From Schizochytrium sp. TIO01 (Eukaryota > Sar > Bigyra > Thraustochytrida > Thraustochytriidae): a stretch of DNA of 64,000 bases. Numbering within the stretch: the stretch's first letter is position 1; each line of letters opens with the position of its first letter. A model generated the notes under the pieces. It saw only the letters and a program-made list of their open reading frames with translations, had not been told where the DNA came from and did no database searches. Positions 8,700 to 21,252 of this stretch are shown in pieces. The stretch spans positions 1,701,501-1,765,500 of the forward strand of contig SMSO01000004.1 in NCBI GenBank assembly GCA_004764695.1. Direction: 5' to 3'. The position numbers were made by a program, and so were the translations under genes.

Positions 8700-11600
8700 G
8701 TTGAAAAAGGTTTGTTTCACGATGTCAATTTGCTTTTTGTTATTTTCGAGAGAGGCGAAAATAAAATGAGATGCAGCTGGCTGAAAATGTTTAGTTTTCA
8801 TTGATGATTGCAAAAGGTGTATGTAATAAAATCAGAAATATCGGCTACTGCTGCCACATAAAGGTGCTTAGCGCTTTGGGAGGAGGGGGTTGGGGGTGTC
8901 AAGGACGAAGGAATCAATGCATTTTCTTTGTTACATAGAATAACAAAGAAAATCGAAAAAGGTCTTACAATATCATGCATGCATGCATGTTTAAGAATCA
9001 CTGCCGTTTTTTTAAACTTTTTTCTTTTTCTTTTTTCTATAATTTTGCTCCGAGGAACCCGCACTTTAAGCAACGGGCTGAGGAAGCTCTGTTGAGCCCC
9101 ATGGATTCCAAGAAAGCGGAAAGGAGCCTGGAACCTGCAGCATTGTGCTCATTTAGTTCACTTCGAACCTTGAGAGCATTTGTTTACGTCTTAGGGAGGT
9201 CGTAGCCGTTCTCGAGCTACAATTGATGGATTAATGGCGAGCTTTCTATGCAGTAAGAGCAAACAGGAGATAGACAGCCAGCAAGCTTCATTTCCCCATC
9301 TTGGTGGCAGTGAAAGTTCAATCGACCTTTTGTTGATGGTGTTTCGTTTCATTTCACGCCGTACAGGTCTCTCCTTAAGGTTTGAATGAGCGAAGAAGGG
9401 AATGGATTTTATTGAATTTACTTGATTATAATTGATCAATCCTATTGAGCAGAAGAGCAGCTCGAATCAGGTCCTGGTCAGGGCAAAGTGATGGCGCTAG
9501 ATGCCTTGCGAGATTGATTTGAGAGATTTAGGGCAGAAGAAAAACGCGCGGGAGCTCGCGAAGGCTTTGTTTGGTTGCTTGGGCAGGCATGCTCCACATA
9601 TACATATTTAATATTTATTTTAAACATTATTATTATTTAAATTAAACTTTTGTTTAATCTCAAATTCATGTATTTATTAAAAAAAGAAGAAGAAAAAAAA
9701 AGATTGATTTTATTGTGAGGAGCAGTTCACGGAAAACATGGATGCGTATTGCCCAAGGTTTGCAAGCAAACGTACTCTGAGTGGTTGATTGCTTTTGACT
9801 CAGGCTAAAAGACTTTAATGAGTTACCTCTGGTTAGTGGGTGGGGGCGCATGTATGTATGTATGTATTATTCCCAAGCCACCAGCGAAGTGCCAGGTATG
9901 CCCATGCAAACCAACTAACTATATGGAGTGGGAGGTGAGAGAGAAAAAGAGGAGAAAAGAAACTTTAAAAAAGTAAAATTTGGTAAAATTCTCTTCCCTC
10001 CCCTATAAATAAAAAAAAAAATTAAAAAAAAATTAAAATGTAATAATAAATAAATAAATAAATAAATAAACGAAGAAGAAGGTTTGCAAACTCTTGCTCG
10101 ACATCCATTGTGGTGATGATGGTGGTCACAGCAGGGCCTCCACATTTATGCTTGCCAGCCAGACGGACAGAGACGGCTGCAGACAGCTCGAAGGCCCACC
10201 TCCCTTCAGTCGTCCATTGTGTCGGCATCCTTGAACCAAGACGACTCTTCAACATTGGGTTTGCAACTGTTTTTTTTGGAGACGGAGCAGGTATTCGTTA
10301 CTTCCAATCCTTTACTACTTTGAAGGAAATGCTGTGGATCGATTGCAGGATTCAATTGGTTGAGCCTTGAATGAGTGAAATGCCTGTGAAGGAGATGTTT
10401 GTTTCCCAGCCTTGATTTTCCGGTTTCTTTCACTCATTCACTCATTTATCCATGGATTCATTCAGGCAGCAGGCAGTCAGGCAGCAGGCAGGCAGGCAGA
10501 CAGACAGACTGGAGAGGAAATCTGTTGCGTTCAATTCGATGGTTAATCTATCTATCTTAAAGCACCTTCAAAGCCTGGTGCGGACATCAGAGCTAAGCTC
10601 CGTCTAAGGGAATCTGTCCTCAGAAATAGGGGAACCCCACCAGTGAACCATTTGAAGAATCTGTAAATTATCTTCAAGTTCATCCATCAAGATGATGAGT
10701 GTTTCAATTTCACGAGCCACCGGCAGGTTTCTGCCGCGCTCAACGCTTCTTCACAAAAGACGCGGGTGAGCATGAGCACGTACTTCGTACCTACTTTACC
10801 CGGCTTCATCACTGATGATCAGGAAATTACAAAAGGTGTGTACTAACTTCAGTTTGCGAGCTTTGAACGGACGGACTCCGCAAAAAGGGGCGTGCGCCAC
10901 GATTTACGGGCGCAGAAGAGTAATAGAGATTGAGTAGGCGGTACGCTACTTCCTTCCGCTGGGAAGGACAAGAGCGAAAGGTGCGGAGGGATCTTGGAAT
11001 TGCTGGACAAGCATTCACTCTCGGACTTTCAAACTCAATCAGCTCTGATGATTGCGAACTATAGATCGACGAAGTTTGGAGGAGGCGATATACGCACACA
11101 TGCTTGCTTGCATACCTACCTTCCCCGACGAGTTGCCTTGATGGCATTTCAGGGAAGCGCTCGAGCTTGATAATCTTGCGCAGTGCGTTGGATCGAATCC
11201 AGGGAATCATCAATTGCATCATCAAACGCGGTCAGAAAAACTCAGACACAGGTGTGCTCTTTATAGCTTTCCCAATCCGCGTTAGCGTGCGTCCTCTGCG
11301 CCAGGTGCCCGAGACCATCATTATTCATTCTGTATAAACCTTTCAGACCAGGCTGCTACTGGCCTTTTCTCCATAAATCAGCGCGTGAGTGAGAGACTGC
11401 CGGCGCGTGCGATCCCTCTTACCTCTTGCCTCGTGGTCAGCTCGAGTTATTTCACAAGGAGCAGTGGCCACAATGGTAATCAGCGCGCTCTTGAGCAGCT
11501 TCGCCTCTTGTGATCGTAGAGAACCTCCTCCTCGTCGGAAGAAACTCTGCCTTAAAGAGGGAACGGCTCGCAATTAGAGGTGATTTTAATTCACAGCACG

Positions 11601-13080
11601 AGGAGAACAAGGGAAATGGCGAAACGTGCCGGTCAGAAGGGAGCAGGACAAATACTTCGGACCTCCAGTGAACTTGAGGAGGTTGTTGAGCTGCATCCAA
11701 CTTGGCGCTGGAACTACATAAACGAGGGAGTACTCTCTCTTGAACTGGAAATGTCAGCTATGCTGCTTTGATTCAAAGATCGTGCTTTCAGGCCCTTTTG
11801 GAGGTCGCAACCTTCTTTGTCCATTGCACTTGCCTGCTTGAAACACAAATTAAGTTAAATTATCCGCGCTCGCTGCTCTCTTTAAGTGGCTCGCACGCAC
11901 GCGCGCGCTGCGATTACGTCAAGTCGAGCTAGAGCTGATGAGAGTCGCAAACTCTAATCTCTGGAAACCCTAGCCAGCATGTCAATACGCACGTTTCACG
12001 TTATTTATAGAGCTGATTAGTAATGTTGAAATACAAAATACAATTAAAATGCATCAAATAAAATAAAGTTAAGAAATGAGGCCTTCTGTATCGAGACTAA
12101 CATGGAAACAAAGTTAAGAGCAATCGCACAAATAGCTTGGGTTCTAGGAGTAGTTCCATCATCTGCACGCGGACAAAGCTGGCGGTCAGTTGAATTCATG
12201 GACAAACAAAGATGTAAAGAAACAAATAAATTCATTAAAATAAACAGACAAATAAACAAACAAACAATTCAAACAAAAAAAGAAAGAAAAAAGTCGGGGC
12301 CCATGTAAGGCGTTCAGCAGATTGGGTATCCACAGTGTGGTGGACCTCGGAGTGACTGCCAATACTAAAAAGGCCAGAGGAAACTTGATACAATCTTTAT
12401 CTTCTATCTCCTTCCACCTAAACTTTCTGTTAAATGCAAAATTATTATTTCACAGAAGACAATATATGTAAACATATAACGGCATATAAATAGTCATATT
12501 AATTAGATACTTTAAATGAGAAAAGAAACTATAGTTTTAAGGATAAAAGATAATAGAAGAATAAGCAATAATTTCTATCTCGGCGATTTCAACTTTAACA
12601 ACAAGTCTTATTTTGCTTCTAGTAGTTTTTTTTTTTGTTAGTACAAGTATTCTATTTCAACTTGAAGATAAGCAGAAACAGAACTTCCCTTTTTCATTTT
12701 ATTTTTACTTCTTTCTTTTTTTAAATAAAATGAATTGATTGATATAAAAGTTACATATCATGGTTAATCCATGCTGGGTCGTAAACAATCTAATTCTCTC
12801 TCCTTTCAGTGGAGGTTTGATCGCATTCTGGGAAGCGGCGGAGACTTGAGTTTCGTTCACCTGTGTTGAAAGGACTGAATGCCTGCTACGGACACTGGAG
12901 ACCGCGGTCCTCTCTGTCTACGGACTAAGGAGATCTGAGCGGCACGCGAACTAGTGTGAAAAAGGCAGCGAGAATGAGTGAGGATGGTGGTGATTGAATG
13001 AGTATCTCTATCTTTTCAAGTTCTGCCTGTCCCTCATAGTTTTGGGTGGGTCAGTGCGGGACAAAGAAAGGTGGAAGTGA
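8700..13080. other. gene-poor spacer with small repeats and one AT-rich island
   Basis: Contains ATGC (8973-8988), TATG (about 9851-9868) and AAAT (10047-10070) units, CAGG/CAGA units (about 10465-10508), and an AT-rich island at about 12410-12760. Weak ATG-initiated frames exist at 11616-11771 (+, 51 codons) and about 10827-11222 (-, 131 codons), but both are contested by overlapping frames. At about 12793-12808 a pyrimidine tract TCTCTCTCCTTTCAG resembles a splice acceptor and is followed by a short open stretch. Confidence 0.5.
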
Positions 13081-13113
13081 GAAATTGGCATTTCTTTCTT
13101 TCTTTCTTATTTT

Positions 13114-13338
13114 CTGGAGCAACTGAAAGTAGATGATATCGAAAAGCACTTCAAGCTCATTGTTAAACAGCAACTCCGTGCACCACTTGGCACGGTGCTG
13201 ATGCGTGAAGTGGATGTGCCGTCTGAAATTGCGCTCAGGAGACTCTTGCTTTGGTCCAAGTTTAAATTGAAGTTTTCAAGTCGTTGCCAAGATCTCCTCC
13301 AGCGTCATTTGACGCCCTCATCACACCGTGCAGAATGA
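13114..13338 (+). CDS. possible terminal exon, unrecognised protein
   Basis: From CTG 13114 to TGA 13336-13338 the plus strand encodes about 74 residues of strongly protein-like sequence (VDDIEKHFKLIVKQQ, then EIALRRLLLWSKFKLKF). There is no ATG near its left end. Instead it is preceded by a pyrimidine tract (TTTCTTTCTTTCTTATTTTC at about 13091-13114) followed by AG, as expected of a spliced 3' exon. Two further acceptor-like pyrimidine tracts lie nearby, at about 12793-12808 and 13368-13382 (ATTCTTTCTTACAG). No family recognised. With 74 codons, chance cannot be excluded. Confidence 0.3.
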   Translation: MEQLKVDDIEKHFKLIVKQQLRAPLGTVLMREVDVPSEIALRRLLLWSKFKLKFSSRCQDLLQRHLTPSSHRAE

Positions 13339-13479
13339 ATTCTGCAGTGAAACGCACTGGCAGTGGATTCATTCTTTCTTACAGAGCAGGGAATCTGAAA
13401 CGACACCATCCATGCGCAAAACAAGCACCTACTCGAAAAGACCCCATTGGCTTTTGATAGGCAAGGGTTGATAAGCAAT

Positions 13480-16296
13480 TTATAGCGTGAAGTGCACGCG
13501 CATTGCTTTGCCTTTATTAGGAGAAATACAAGCCTGGTGCATTGGGCGAGTTGATCATCATCAAGAAAGGGTGTAACGAGTTGACCTTAGGCAGGCAGAA
13601 GAGTTTGCTAATTCTGATGTGTGGACAGCACAGACTGGTAGAGTCTGAGAAATCCAGCCGTCTGTCAAATGAGTCAGATCTCTGTGAACTCTGTAATACT
13701 TATTTCCGCCTTTCATTATTCGATGATTTCCAACGATTTGACCTCGCTGACTCCTCGCACCAACCCTAAGTCGCTCTCACTAGTCATAAACATAGGGGCT
13801 TCTACCTGTCTAATTGGGTGAAAGTCACCTCTAAGCACATTAGTATTGGGTCTATCAAGTCACTTATTTAATTTAATTTAAAAAATTAAAAAAAAAACTT
13901 CAAAAACTACATAGAGATAAACCACTGAGACATGCTGTTGACTAAAATTATTACAGAGGCTGTGCGGAATCGTAAAGATGAGAACAACTGATCCTTTCGG
14001 AGGAAATTATCATTTTTGCTGATCTTTTGTTTGGCAGTATTACATGCTAACTGAGAAAAAGTAAACGCAAACGAAGAACGACCACAACGCCGGTACTGCA
14101 TGGACAAACACAAAAAAGTGAGTAATGCGGAATTTGCCGTAGTAAGAAATATATGGGGCCTTGTTCTCACTTGCTGTGCAAGTCCAGGAATTGTGAATTT
14201 TGGAGATCTCCGTTTCTACTTTTACTCCGTTGAATTTCTTGCTTGCATCTAAGAAGTTTTGAGTCTTGGAGATCTTCTTCTAGTCAATTTCATTTGCTTA
14301 GATCTACAGGAGTGAGACAACGGTCAGTTCATGACGATCATACCTAGGCTGTATGTGGAGCGTTTGAACGGAGGGTCGACCAAACGCAGCCTTCCTTTCA
14401 CTGTCTCGCTGTGTTTGTTCTAACCGACACGCGCGATTCCTCGGCATTAATGAAACACTAAGCACACAAGGTCCACAAGATCAGATTGCAAAAGATTATG
14501 AATATCGTCGCGAAGCGTTTAGCTTTTCACGAGGGGATTATTGAAGCTACTACTTTACAGACGACGCAGAATACTCAAATGATAGTTTACATTGGGCTAG
14601 AATTTCTTAATCAAACTTGCTCTCCTAAAAAGCTACAAGGACTCTGAACGAGTCGAATGACCACCATATATATATGTAAATATACATCTCCTTAAAAAAA
14701 CTACTATGTTAGGTTACTATTTTTTAGTTTTGTAACAATTTAGGTCTCGCTGAAGCCTGAAGTAAATGCTAACTCAAGGCCTTTCTCACATTTTTTGACA
14801 TACCTGACTTGATATCAGAATCATGTCTCCTAAGCTAGAGCACGAATGCTTGTGATTGTCTTTAGAAAAAGAAATTACAATAATTGTTTTCTCGACTATG
14901 ATCACTCGAGCTTGCAGCAAGACGCATTCCCTTGTCTACTAGCATGTGCAATGGCGATCTGCGCGGCCAGAACCATCGCTGCTAGAATCTGAGTTGTTAG
15001 AGCTTTAGCCCGTTTATCAAAAGGCACAGTTTCGACTGTGGATGTTTTTAAAAGAGATCGAAGAACTTGAAACAACCAACTCCGCTGTAACGTAGGTAGG
15101 AAATCAGACTTGCCAATTAATGGCCACCGTGGCCAACAAAAAGAACACCTTCTTTACCTGAATAAGTTCAGTCGCACCATGTTTCCTGCGCTCTGGCCAA
15201 AACAAAAGACTACGAGTAATTAGGCAGTATCGCTAGTGCTTGCGCGCTTGAAAGAGTATTCGCATTACATATGAAGCCAACTCGCAGTTTCCTCGCATTG
15301 CCGGCGGGGCACCGGATAAAGACATACACGCCTACACTACTCGGGGACTAAAATGTCTTTCGCCAACTCCTGCTGCTTCTCTGGCGCCAAGTCTTGCGGC
15401 TTGCCAAAGAAGAAGAGTCGCTTCAGCACTTTCCCTGCACCTTTTCACGATTCGCTGTCCTTTTCAACGAGCCGCCCGATTCCTCAATAACCAACATCAA
15501 AGTTCCTGCGTTTTCCAGGCTCGCCAGATGATCACGCTGACTACTCCGTGGCCTTGGTTGGCGCATTTGCTTCTTCCCCGTCGCTGGCTCGTGCGTGCCT
15601 GTTTTGTGCTCTCCGCTGCCGTCATTTGCGTCTTGGCCTCTCTGGTTTGCGGGCGACGGAGGGAGGGTCCTGCCTGTCCTTTTGCAAACAACCAACCAAC
15701 CAACCAACCAAACAAACAAACAAACAAACAAATTGACAAACAATTATTCAAGGCTCTCGGTACATCATAATCCATCCATCATCGCGCCAGACTGATTCGA
15801 ATCAGCTCGGAATCAGCGCGATCGAAGACCAACCACAGGAAAGCAAGCCAAAAGCGAGCGCTCTTTTCCAAGTCTCTAAACCGAAAATCCGCACGTGGTG
15901 GACCTGTAAGTCTGGGCGAGGGACTTACAGAACTGTCAACTCCCTACAAGCAAGCCCAGAACCGGGCACACAAGACTTGCTTGCTGCTTTTGTTTATCTA
16001 TTCGTCCAGAGCACTCTGCTGCGCTGTTGCAAATGCGAAAGCCTTTCAATAACCAAAGATGATGGCAAAAATCGGAACCAAGTTCGATCTGCGAAAAGGC
16101 CGAAAACAGTGAAGATTTACTATCTCAAGCTGTTCCATTATGATATGTATGCCTAAGCTCTTGTTCATTCAAGTTTGTTCTTTAGCTCGAACATGAGCGA
16201 GTAAATAAAAGAACTAACTGTTTAGAAGAGTTGCGAAGAAGTCAGATAGAATTGCATAGTCAACCGGGCAAGGAGACCTCTCTTCAGCCCGCTCGC

Positions 16297-16337
<41 letters not shown>

Positions 16338-17214
16338 GTGTAAGTCAGTGCTTCGGCCATTCACTCAGTCAGACAGTCAGCTATCCGGGCCTTCCAAGTG
16401 CCGCGGGATCGAGTTTCCGAGGACTCGCTGCGCTTGAGGGGCTATTGCAGAACTAACTTCTTGAGATCTTCTGCAGCCTCTTCTCAGTGCCATGTGTAGA
16501 ATCTATCTATCCATCGGATCGATCTAATGTATGTATTTGAGTTTTTCGATTTCTGATCGATGGATTGGTTGGTTCTTTGACCCATTGGCCGCCATGATGA
16601 TTGATCGCTTGCAAGATCTTGTCTTCTCAAGCACTGACTCGAGATAGATAGCTCCGTTCTGCAGGGGCAGAGCTCCAGGCTTCATATTGATTGCTCAAGC
16701 TGTGCCCGTGCTTCCTTCTTTAAATGGAACCAGTACGTAGGTCAGCACTGCGGTGGGTATGGTTTTCCGTAGGACAGAGTAGTAGGACAGGTTCTGTGTA
16801 AGATGGATTGAGTTTTAAAGTTTCCTTACTCTCGAGTTAGACTCAATAAGTTAAAATCTTTTCGCAACTTGGGTAAACACTTAGGCCGAAACAGCTACTC
16901 TTGAAACTTTCTTATGGGCACCTACTTTATCTTCTTGGTTTTATGTTTCTCTTTACTGTATTTTTGAGGTGATCCCTTTGGTTTTCTTGATTTTTTATGG
17001 CTTGGAGAAGTGACTGTAAAACCTAAAATGGAGACCATTATCTGAAAATCACCGTCAAGAGCTAAGGATAAAGAAGTACCTTTCGGCGGATTGAATCGTT
17101 GCGGGGAGAGGGACGGGGTTTTGAAGCAGTTTTGGACGAATCGTATTCGCTTGATAATATTTCAAAAGTCTGCTGCTGTTTGCTGCAGTGGCGAGGTTGG
17201 TACGAATGTAATAG
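13480..17214. other. mostly unique spacer; CCAA/CAAA and (CTG)13 repeats
   Basis: No supported gene. Short competing frames occur at 13542-13769, 13907-14170 and 15423-15795. Repeats: CCAA then CAAA at 15685-15731; an uninterrupted CTG array at 16298-16337 (13 copies). Confidence 0.55.
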
Positions 17215-17721
17215 TTACTCTTGCTTTTCATTCATGTTAGTTCTCAGGCCTTTCAATTGTAAAGGGCGATTCATCGAAGTTTTTATAACAAAACATCTGC
17301 GGTTCAGATTGGCTGCCAGTACTACTATGCATATTTCGATGCTAATCGTAGTCGATTGCGCCATTAAGGTCAAGAGCAAGCATTCAAGCAGTACCATCGT
17401 TTCTGCGCCGCTTTGATCCTCCTCGCTCCAGAAATCTCTTGGACCGTGATGCAATTCGATCTTGATCGCTCCAAGCCAAAGAAAGAAGCTCCAGCAAACA
17501 TTTACGTAATAATGCCGGCTGTGATTGATGATGTGAAACGAGAGCCTATGCAAATCCAGCATCCAAAGGCTGAGATCAAGAGGCGCTTCTGCCAGTCGTT
17601 CTGCGTATATGTATACTTTCTTTAAAAGGCTAAATATCCATCGCCACTCCTCGGCAGTTAAATTTTGTATTTCCATGAGGGGTTGGATACACCAACTAAT
17701 AACAATTAGGGCTTGCGGCAT
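17215..17721 (-). CDS. doubtful ORF, 168 residues, hydrophobic
   Basis: ATG at 17719-17721, stop at 17215-17217. The product is rich in Leu, Ile and Trp (EIQNLTAEEWRWIFSLLKK near the start) without a recognised domain. The length is only borderline against chance, and opposite-strand frames at 17099-17625 look equally plausible. Confidence 0.2.
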   Translation of the reverse strand: MPQALIVISWCIQPLMEIQNLTAEEWRWIFSLLKKVYIYAERLAEAPLDLSLWMLDLHRLSFHIINHSRHYYVNVCWSFFLWLGAIKIELHHGPRDFWSEEDQSGAETMVLLECLLLTLMAQSTTISIEICIVVLAANLNRRCFVIKTSMNRPLQLKGLRTNMNEKQE

Positions 17722-18059
17722 GCGACCGCGCGAGAGTGAATGAAGAAATCTAGCATATTAGCAACTCGTGGGCGGCGCTCTGGCCGTGGGTTTCAAGCCC
17801 TCATAGAGCCATAAGCTTTTTCTCTGATGCACGATTGAAGGAAACTTGGAACGATTCCAAGCTGAAGCACGCAACATCAAACAATGCAAATCAGATGGGA
17901 TCATGAATGAGTTTGTCACTAAGAATAAGCAAAGACGACTTTCTTTCTTTTGATGCTTGTGTTTAGTTGTTGCATTTGTTTAATTTTACTTTTTCTGTGG
18001 AGCTCAGCATTACCGTCTTTCCGATTCTTGACTGACGAGTTTCGTTGCCCAAAATAAGT

Positions 18060-18300
18060 ACCGAACTGACCTCACCACTATTTTTTTTGTATGTTTTAAA
18101 TTTAAAAAGTTTGTCTCATTGCGCAAAATATTCTTTGAGCTCACTATTCTAAAATGATATAATTTTAAAAAGCTAACTCCTATTTACTTTTTAAAATAAA
18201 ATATTTCAATTAAAATGAATAAAATAGGTTGTTTTAATAAAATACTTACTTGTTTAAGAAAAAAAAAAGAAAAAAAAATAGTTGTGATGAAAATATTTGA
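18060..18300. other. AT-rich island
   Basis: Strongly AT-rich with TTTAAA and AAAATAAAAT motifs and no open frame. Confidence 0.65.
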
Positions 18301-19786
18301 AAAGTTTATGCTAGTTAACAACAATGCTTGTCTCTGAATATGGATGATTTGGTCAGGTTGAAGAAGGCTGTTCTAACTTTCCGCAATTGGAGGTCAAATT
18401 TTCAGTGGAGTAGGAACTGCCAGTCAGAACGCTAGTCAGGCTGAGCAATACCGGCTCTGTTCCGTTCGGATGGGACTCTGCACTATCGCAAGAACTATCT
18501 AGTCTAGTCTCGTCACACTGGCCACGGCCAGGATCACTTCCTTTCGCCCAACAGGCGCCTCTTCACGAGTATTCCCAAACTGCCCTTCTTCTTTGCCCAA
18601 GATTGCTTCGAATGCGTTGCTCTTCAATCAAACCACAACCGGTAAACTGCTCATGGGCATCTCACGTACACAAACAACAGTGGGTGGCTAGCTAGCAGCA
18701 GGAAGGGTCCAGCGTGGGTCGTGCGTCCCTCGGACTGGCTGCCTCCTCGCTGGTCAGAATAAGTCCGCAGCGGCCGCAGAGAGACAACGATGCCAATCTT
18801 AGAGATACGCGCGAAACAAAACTAAGTTTGCAGGCAGGCAGGCAGGCCATCATTCGAATTCGTTGCATCATTCATTTCCTTCGATACCATCTACATCTAA
18901 TAAAGAGGAGGATTAACAAAAAGCAGTGAGAGTAAGTTCATTCAATTCGTTTGTTCATTCAAGTTTTCCATAAGAAGATCACCTATCTAGCGCGTTCCTC
19001 GCGGGTTCCTCGCGGGGTCTCTGTTCATGATTAGTAGCAGCTGTAGTAGCAGTTGTCTGTATAAGATAACAACAGCGGCGCCTTCGAGTTTCAATGCTGA
19101 TCTTTCTGTGTTGTGGTTATTATAAATAGAATGTAGCCTTTGTGTATTCTACGCCATCAAATTCATTTGTTCATTCGTTCAATTGTTCTCTTTTAATCGA
19201 TTTAGTTTACTTTAAATTTTAAAGATAACTCAGCTAGAGAAGTATTTAGAAAGAATAGGCTCTTTCTTCTCCAGCTGCTTCGACGGAAATGCTGCTCTTT
19301 TTCATCTTTGGGCGGGCAGGAAGGATATTGTATTCACACAGGCTGACTGACTGACCCCTTCTCAGCACAAAACTGACAGACAAACCTGCCTGCGCGCCTC
19401 TGAAAGAGTGAGAGAGAGAGAGAGAGGGAGAGAATAAGTAGATCAGCAGATAGCTACCGAAAGCAAGAGGACCGCTACGAGTCCCTAGCAAGAGGTAGAA
19501 GGCCAGGGCCTAGTCGGCCAGTAGGACTGCGTAGCGAGCCGCGTAGGTTGAAGAGTGCGAGATTTTCTCTTCTCCAGGACCGTGGCGGTGTGCGAGACCA
19601 TGCCTGCCGTCGACATCTTGCGCGGGTGCCGAAAGCTGCGGTCCCGACCCGTCCGCGGCAAAGTTTCCCACGAGCACAATGAATTGACCTGAGGCGGAGG
19701 GAGGGGAAGGCGGAACGAAAGAAGAAAGTTGACGAACGGCACGAATCAGCCGAGTTTAGCTCGAACGCTGCTGAGGCTGGTTTTCT

Positions 19787-19880
19787 TGTTTGTTTGTTTG
19801 TTTGTTTAATTTGTTTAATTTGTTTAATTTGTTTAATTTGTTTAATACTTTTTTTCCCTTTTTTTTTTTTTAAAATTAAA
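19787..19880. repeat. (TTTG)n passing into a nine-base (TTTAATTTG)n minisatellite
   Basis: About five TTTG units change into about five copies of TTTAATTTG, then a TTTAATAC junction and a T-tract/AAATTAAA island to about 19890. Confidence 0.9.
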
Positions 19881-20313
19881 TTAAATAAAGTATATGAATG
19901 TTTTTAATTCGATTGATTATTTGAAGGAAAGGCGAAAAGAAAGAGTTCGCAGAAAGAAGAAGAAGAGATAACTAACTTCGGTACTCTCGTCACGGTCGAT
20001 GATGAGGATCTCGGAAATGCTTCAGATTCGTTTGGGATCGCGAAAAGGATATGGGCCCACCAGCTTCCGCTCCGTATCTCTTTCCCAAGGTGGCGTTTGC
20101 AGGCGGCGCCGCACATTGTTTATCGTCGTAATGAAGTTTCTTCTTCCTTCGTTCTTTAGCGCCGCTTTTGCTTTCCTTTTGCCTTGTCCTGTCCCGCTCA
20201 AAGCATCGCCAAAGCTCTCAGTTACAATCGTTTTGTAACTTGAACGATTGGAGCCATCCATAAAAGAGGAATCTTGGATATCGAAGGCCTTTTGCCGTCC
20301 TTCTCAGATCCTG

Positions 20314-20490
20314 ATGAATGGATGAATGAATGAATGAATGAATGAATGAATGAATATCTGTGCCAGTAACAGGGAAAAGCTTATACTTTGCAACAGCAGC
20401 AGTTTGTTTGTTTGCTTGTTCATTAATTTGTTTGCTTGTTAATTTGTTTGCTTGTTTGCTTGTTTGTTATCTGCTTGTTTGTTTGCTCTT
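20314..20490. repeat. (GAAT)n and degenerate TTTG/CTTG repeats
   Basis: GAAT array at 20314-20355, then interspersed TTTG/CTTG units at about 20401-20490. Confidence 0.85.
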
Positions 20491-21146
20491 GGGTTCTTTG
20501 GTTCTGCCCGCTTCCACGGCCGGTTGGATTTCGAGAGAAGCGGAGCAGAAGAGGGTTTTCAGCCGATGGAGAACGAGGGCTCAGGGAGGAAGTATTGGCA
20601 CCCAGCGTGCCTAGTCATGAGCGTCTGTCGCGGATCAAGGAATATGCAACAACGCGAAAGCTCGAGCTTGGAAGGAGCTAGCTAGATCCCTTCCTCGAAC
20701 CGCGACAGAAGGATCATCGTGCTAGTCTCGATCTTTCGCTCGAGTTTTCTTCCGCATACATAAAGCTGGACTCTTCTTGATCTGTCTGTGTTGTTTATAA
20801 AAAGTTTTAAATCTAAATAAATGTTTTTTATTTTGTTTTTTGTTTTTTTTAATTAATCGAAATCAAAAGAAAGTAAGTTGGGCATGAAAGTGGTAAAAAT
20901 CGAGGCGTCGGTGTTTTCAATGTAGTATTCCTGAATAGCAGTCGCCGCATGATTTGAAAGCCCCACTCGTTCGCTGTCTTCCGAAAGACACCTCTCATTT
21001 CGTGTGACCTTCGCTGACTAATTGGCCGAAGGAGCCAATAGATTGTTGATTGATTGTGCGACACACCCATTAAACTAACTAACTCCCTCGCTACGTTCTC
21101 GCCCACTCAAACCGCTCACCCACTCACCTTGGTCTATCGTGTACGT

Positions 21147-21148
<2 letters not shown>

Positions 21149-21178
<30 letters not shown>

Positions 21179-21252
21179 TGTATGTATGTATGTATGTATG
21201 TATGTATGTATGTATGTATGTATGTATGTATGTATGTATGTATGTATGTATA
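21149..21252. repeat. (TATG)n microsatellite
   Basis: About 26 uninterrupted copies. It is the same unit as the (CATA)n array at 27357, in opposite orientation. Confidence 0.96.
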
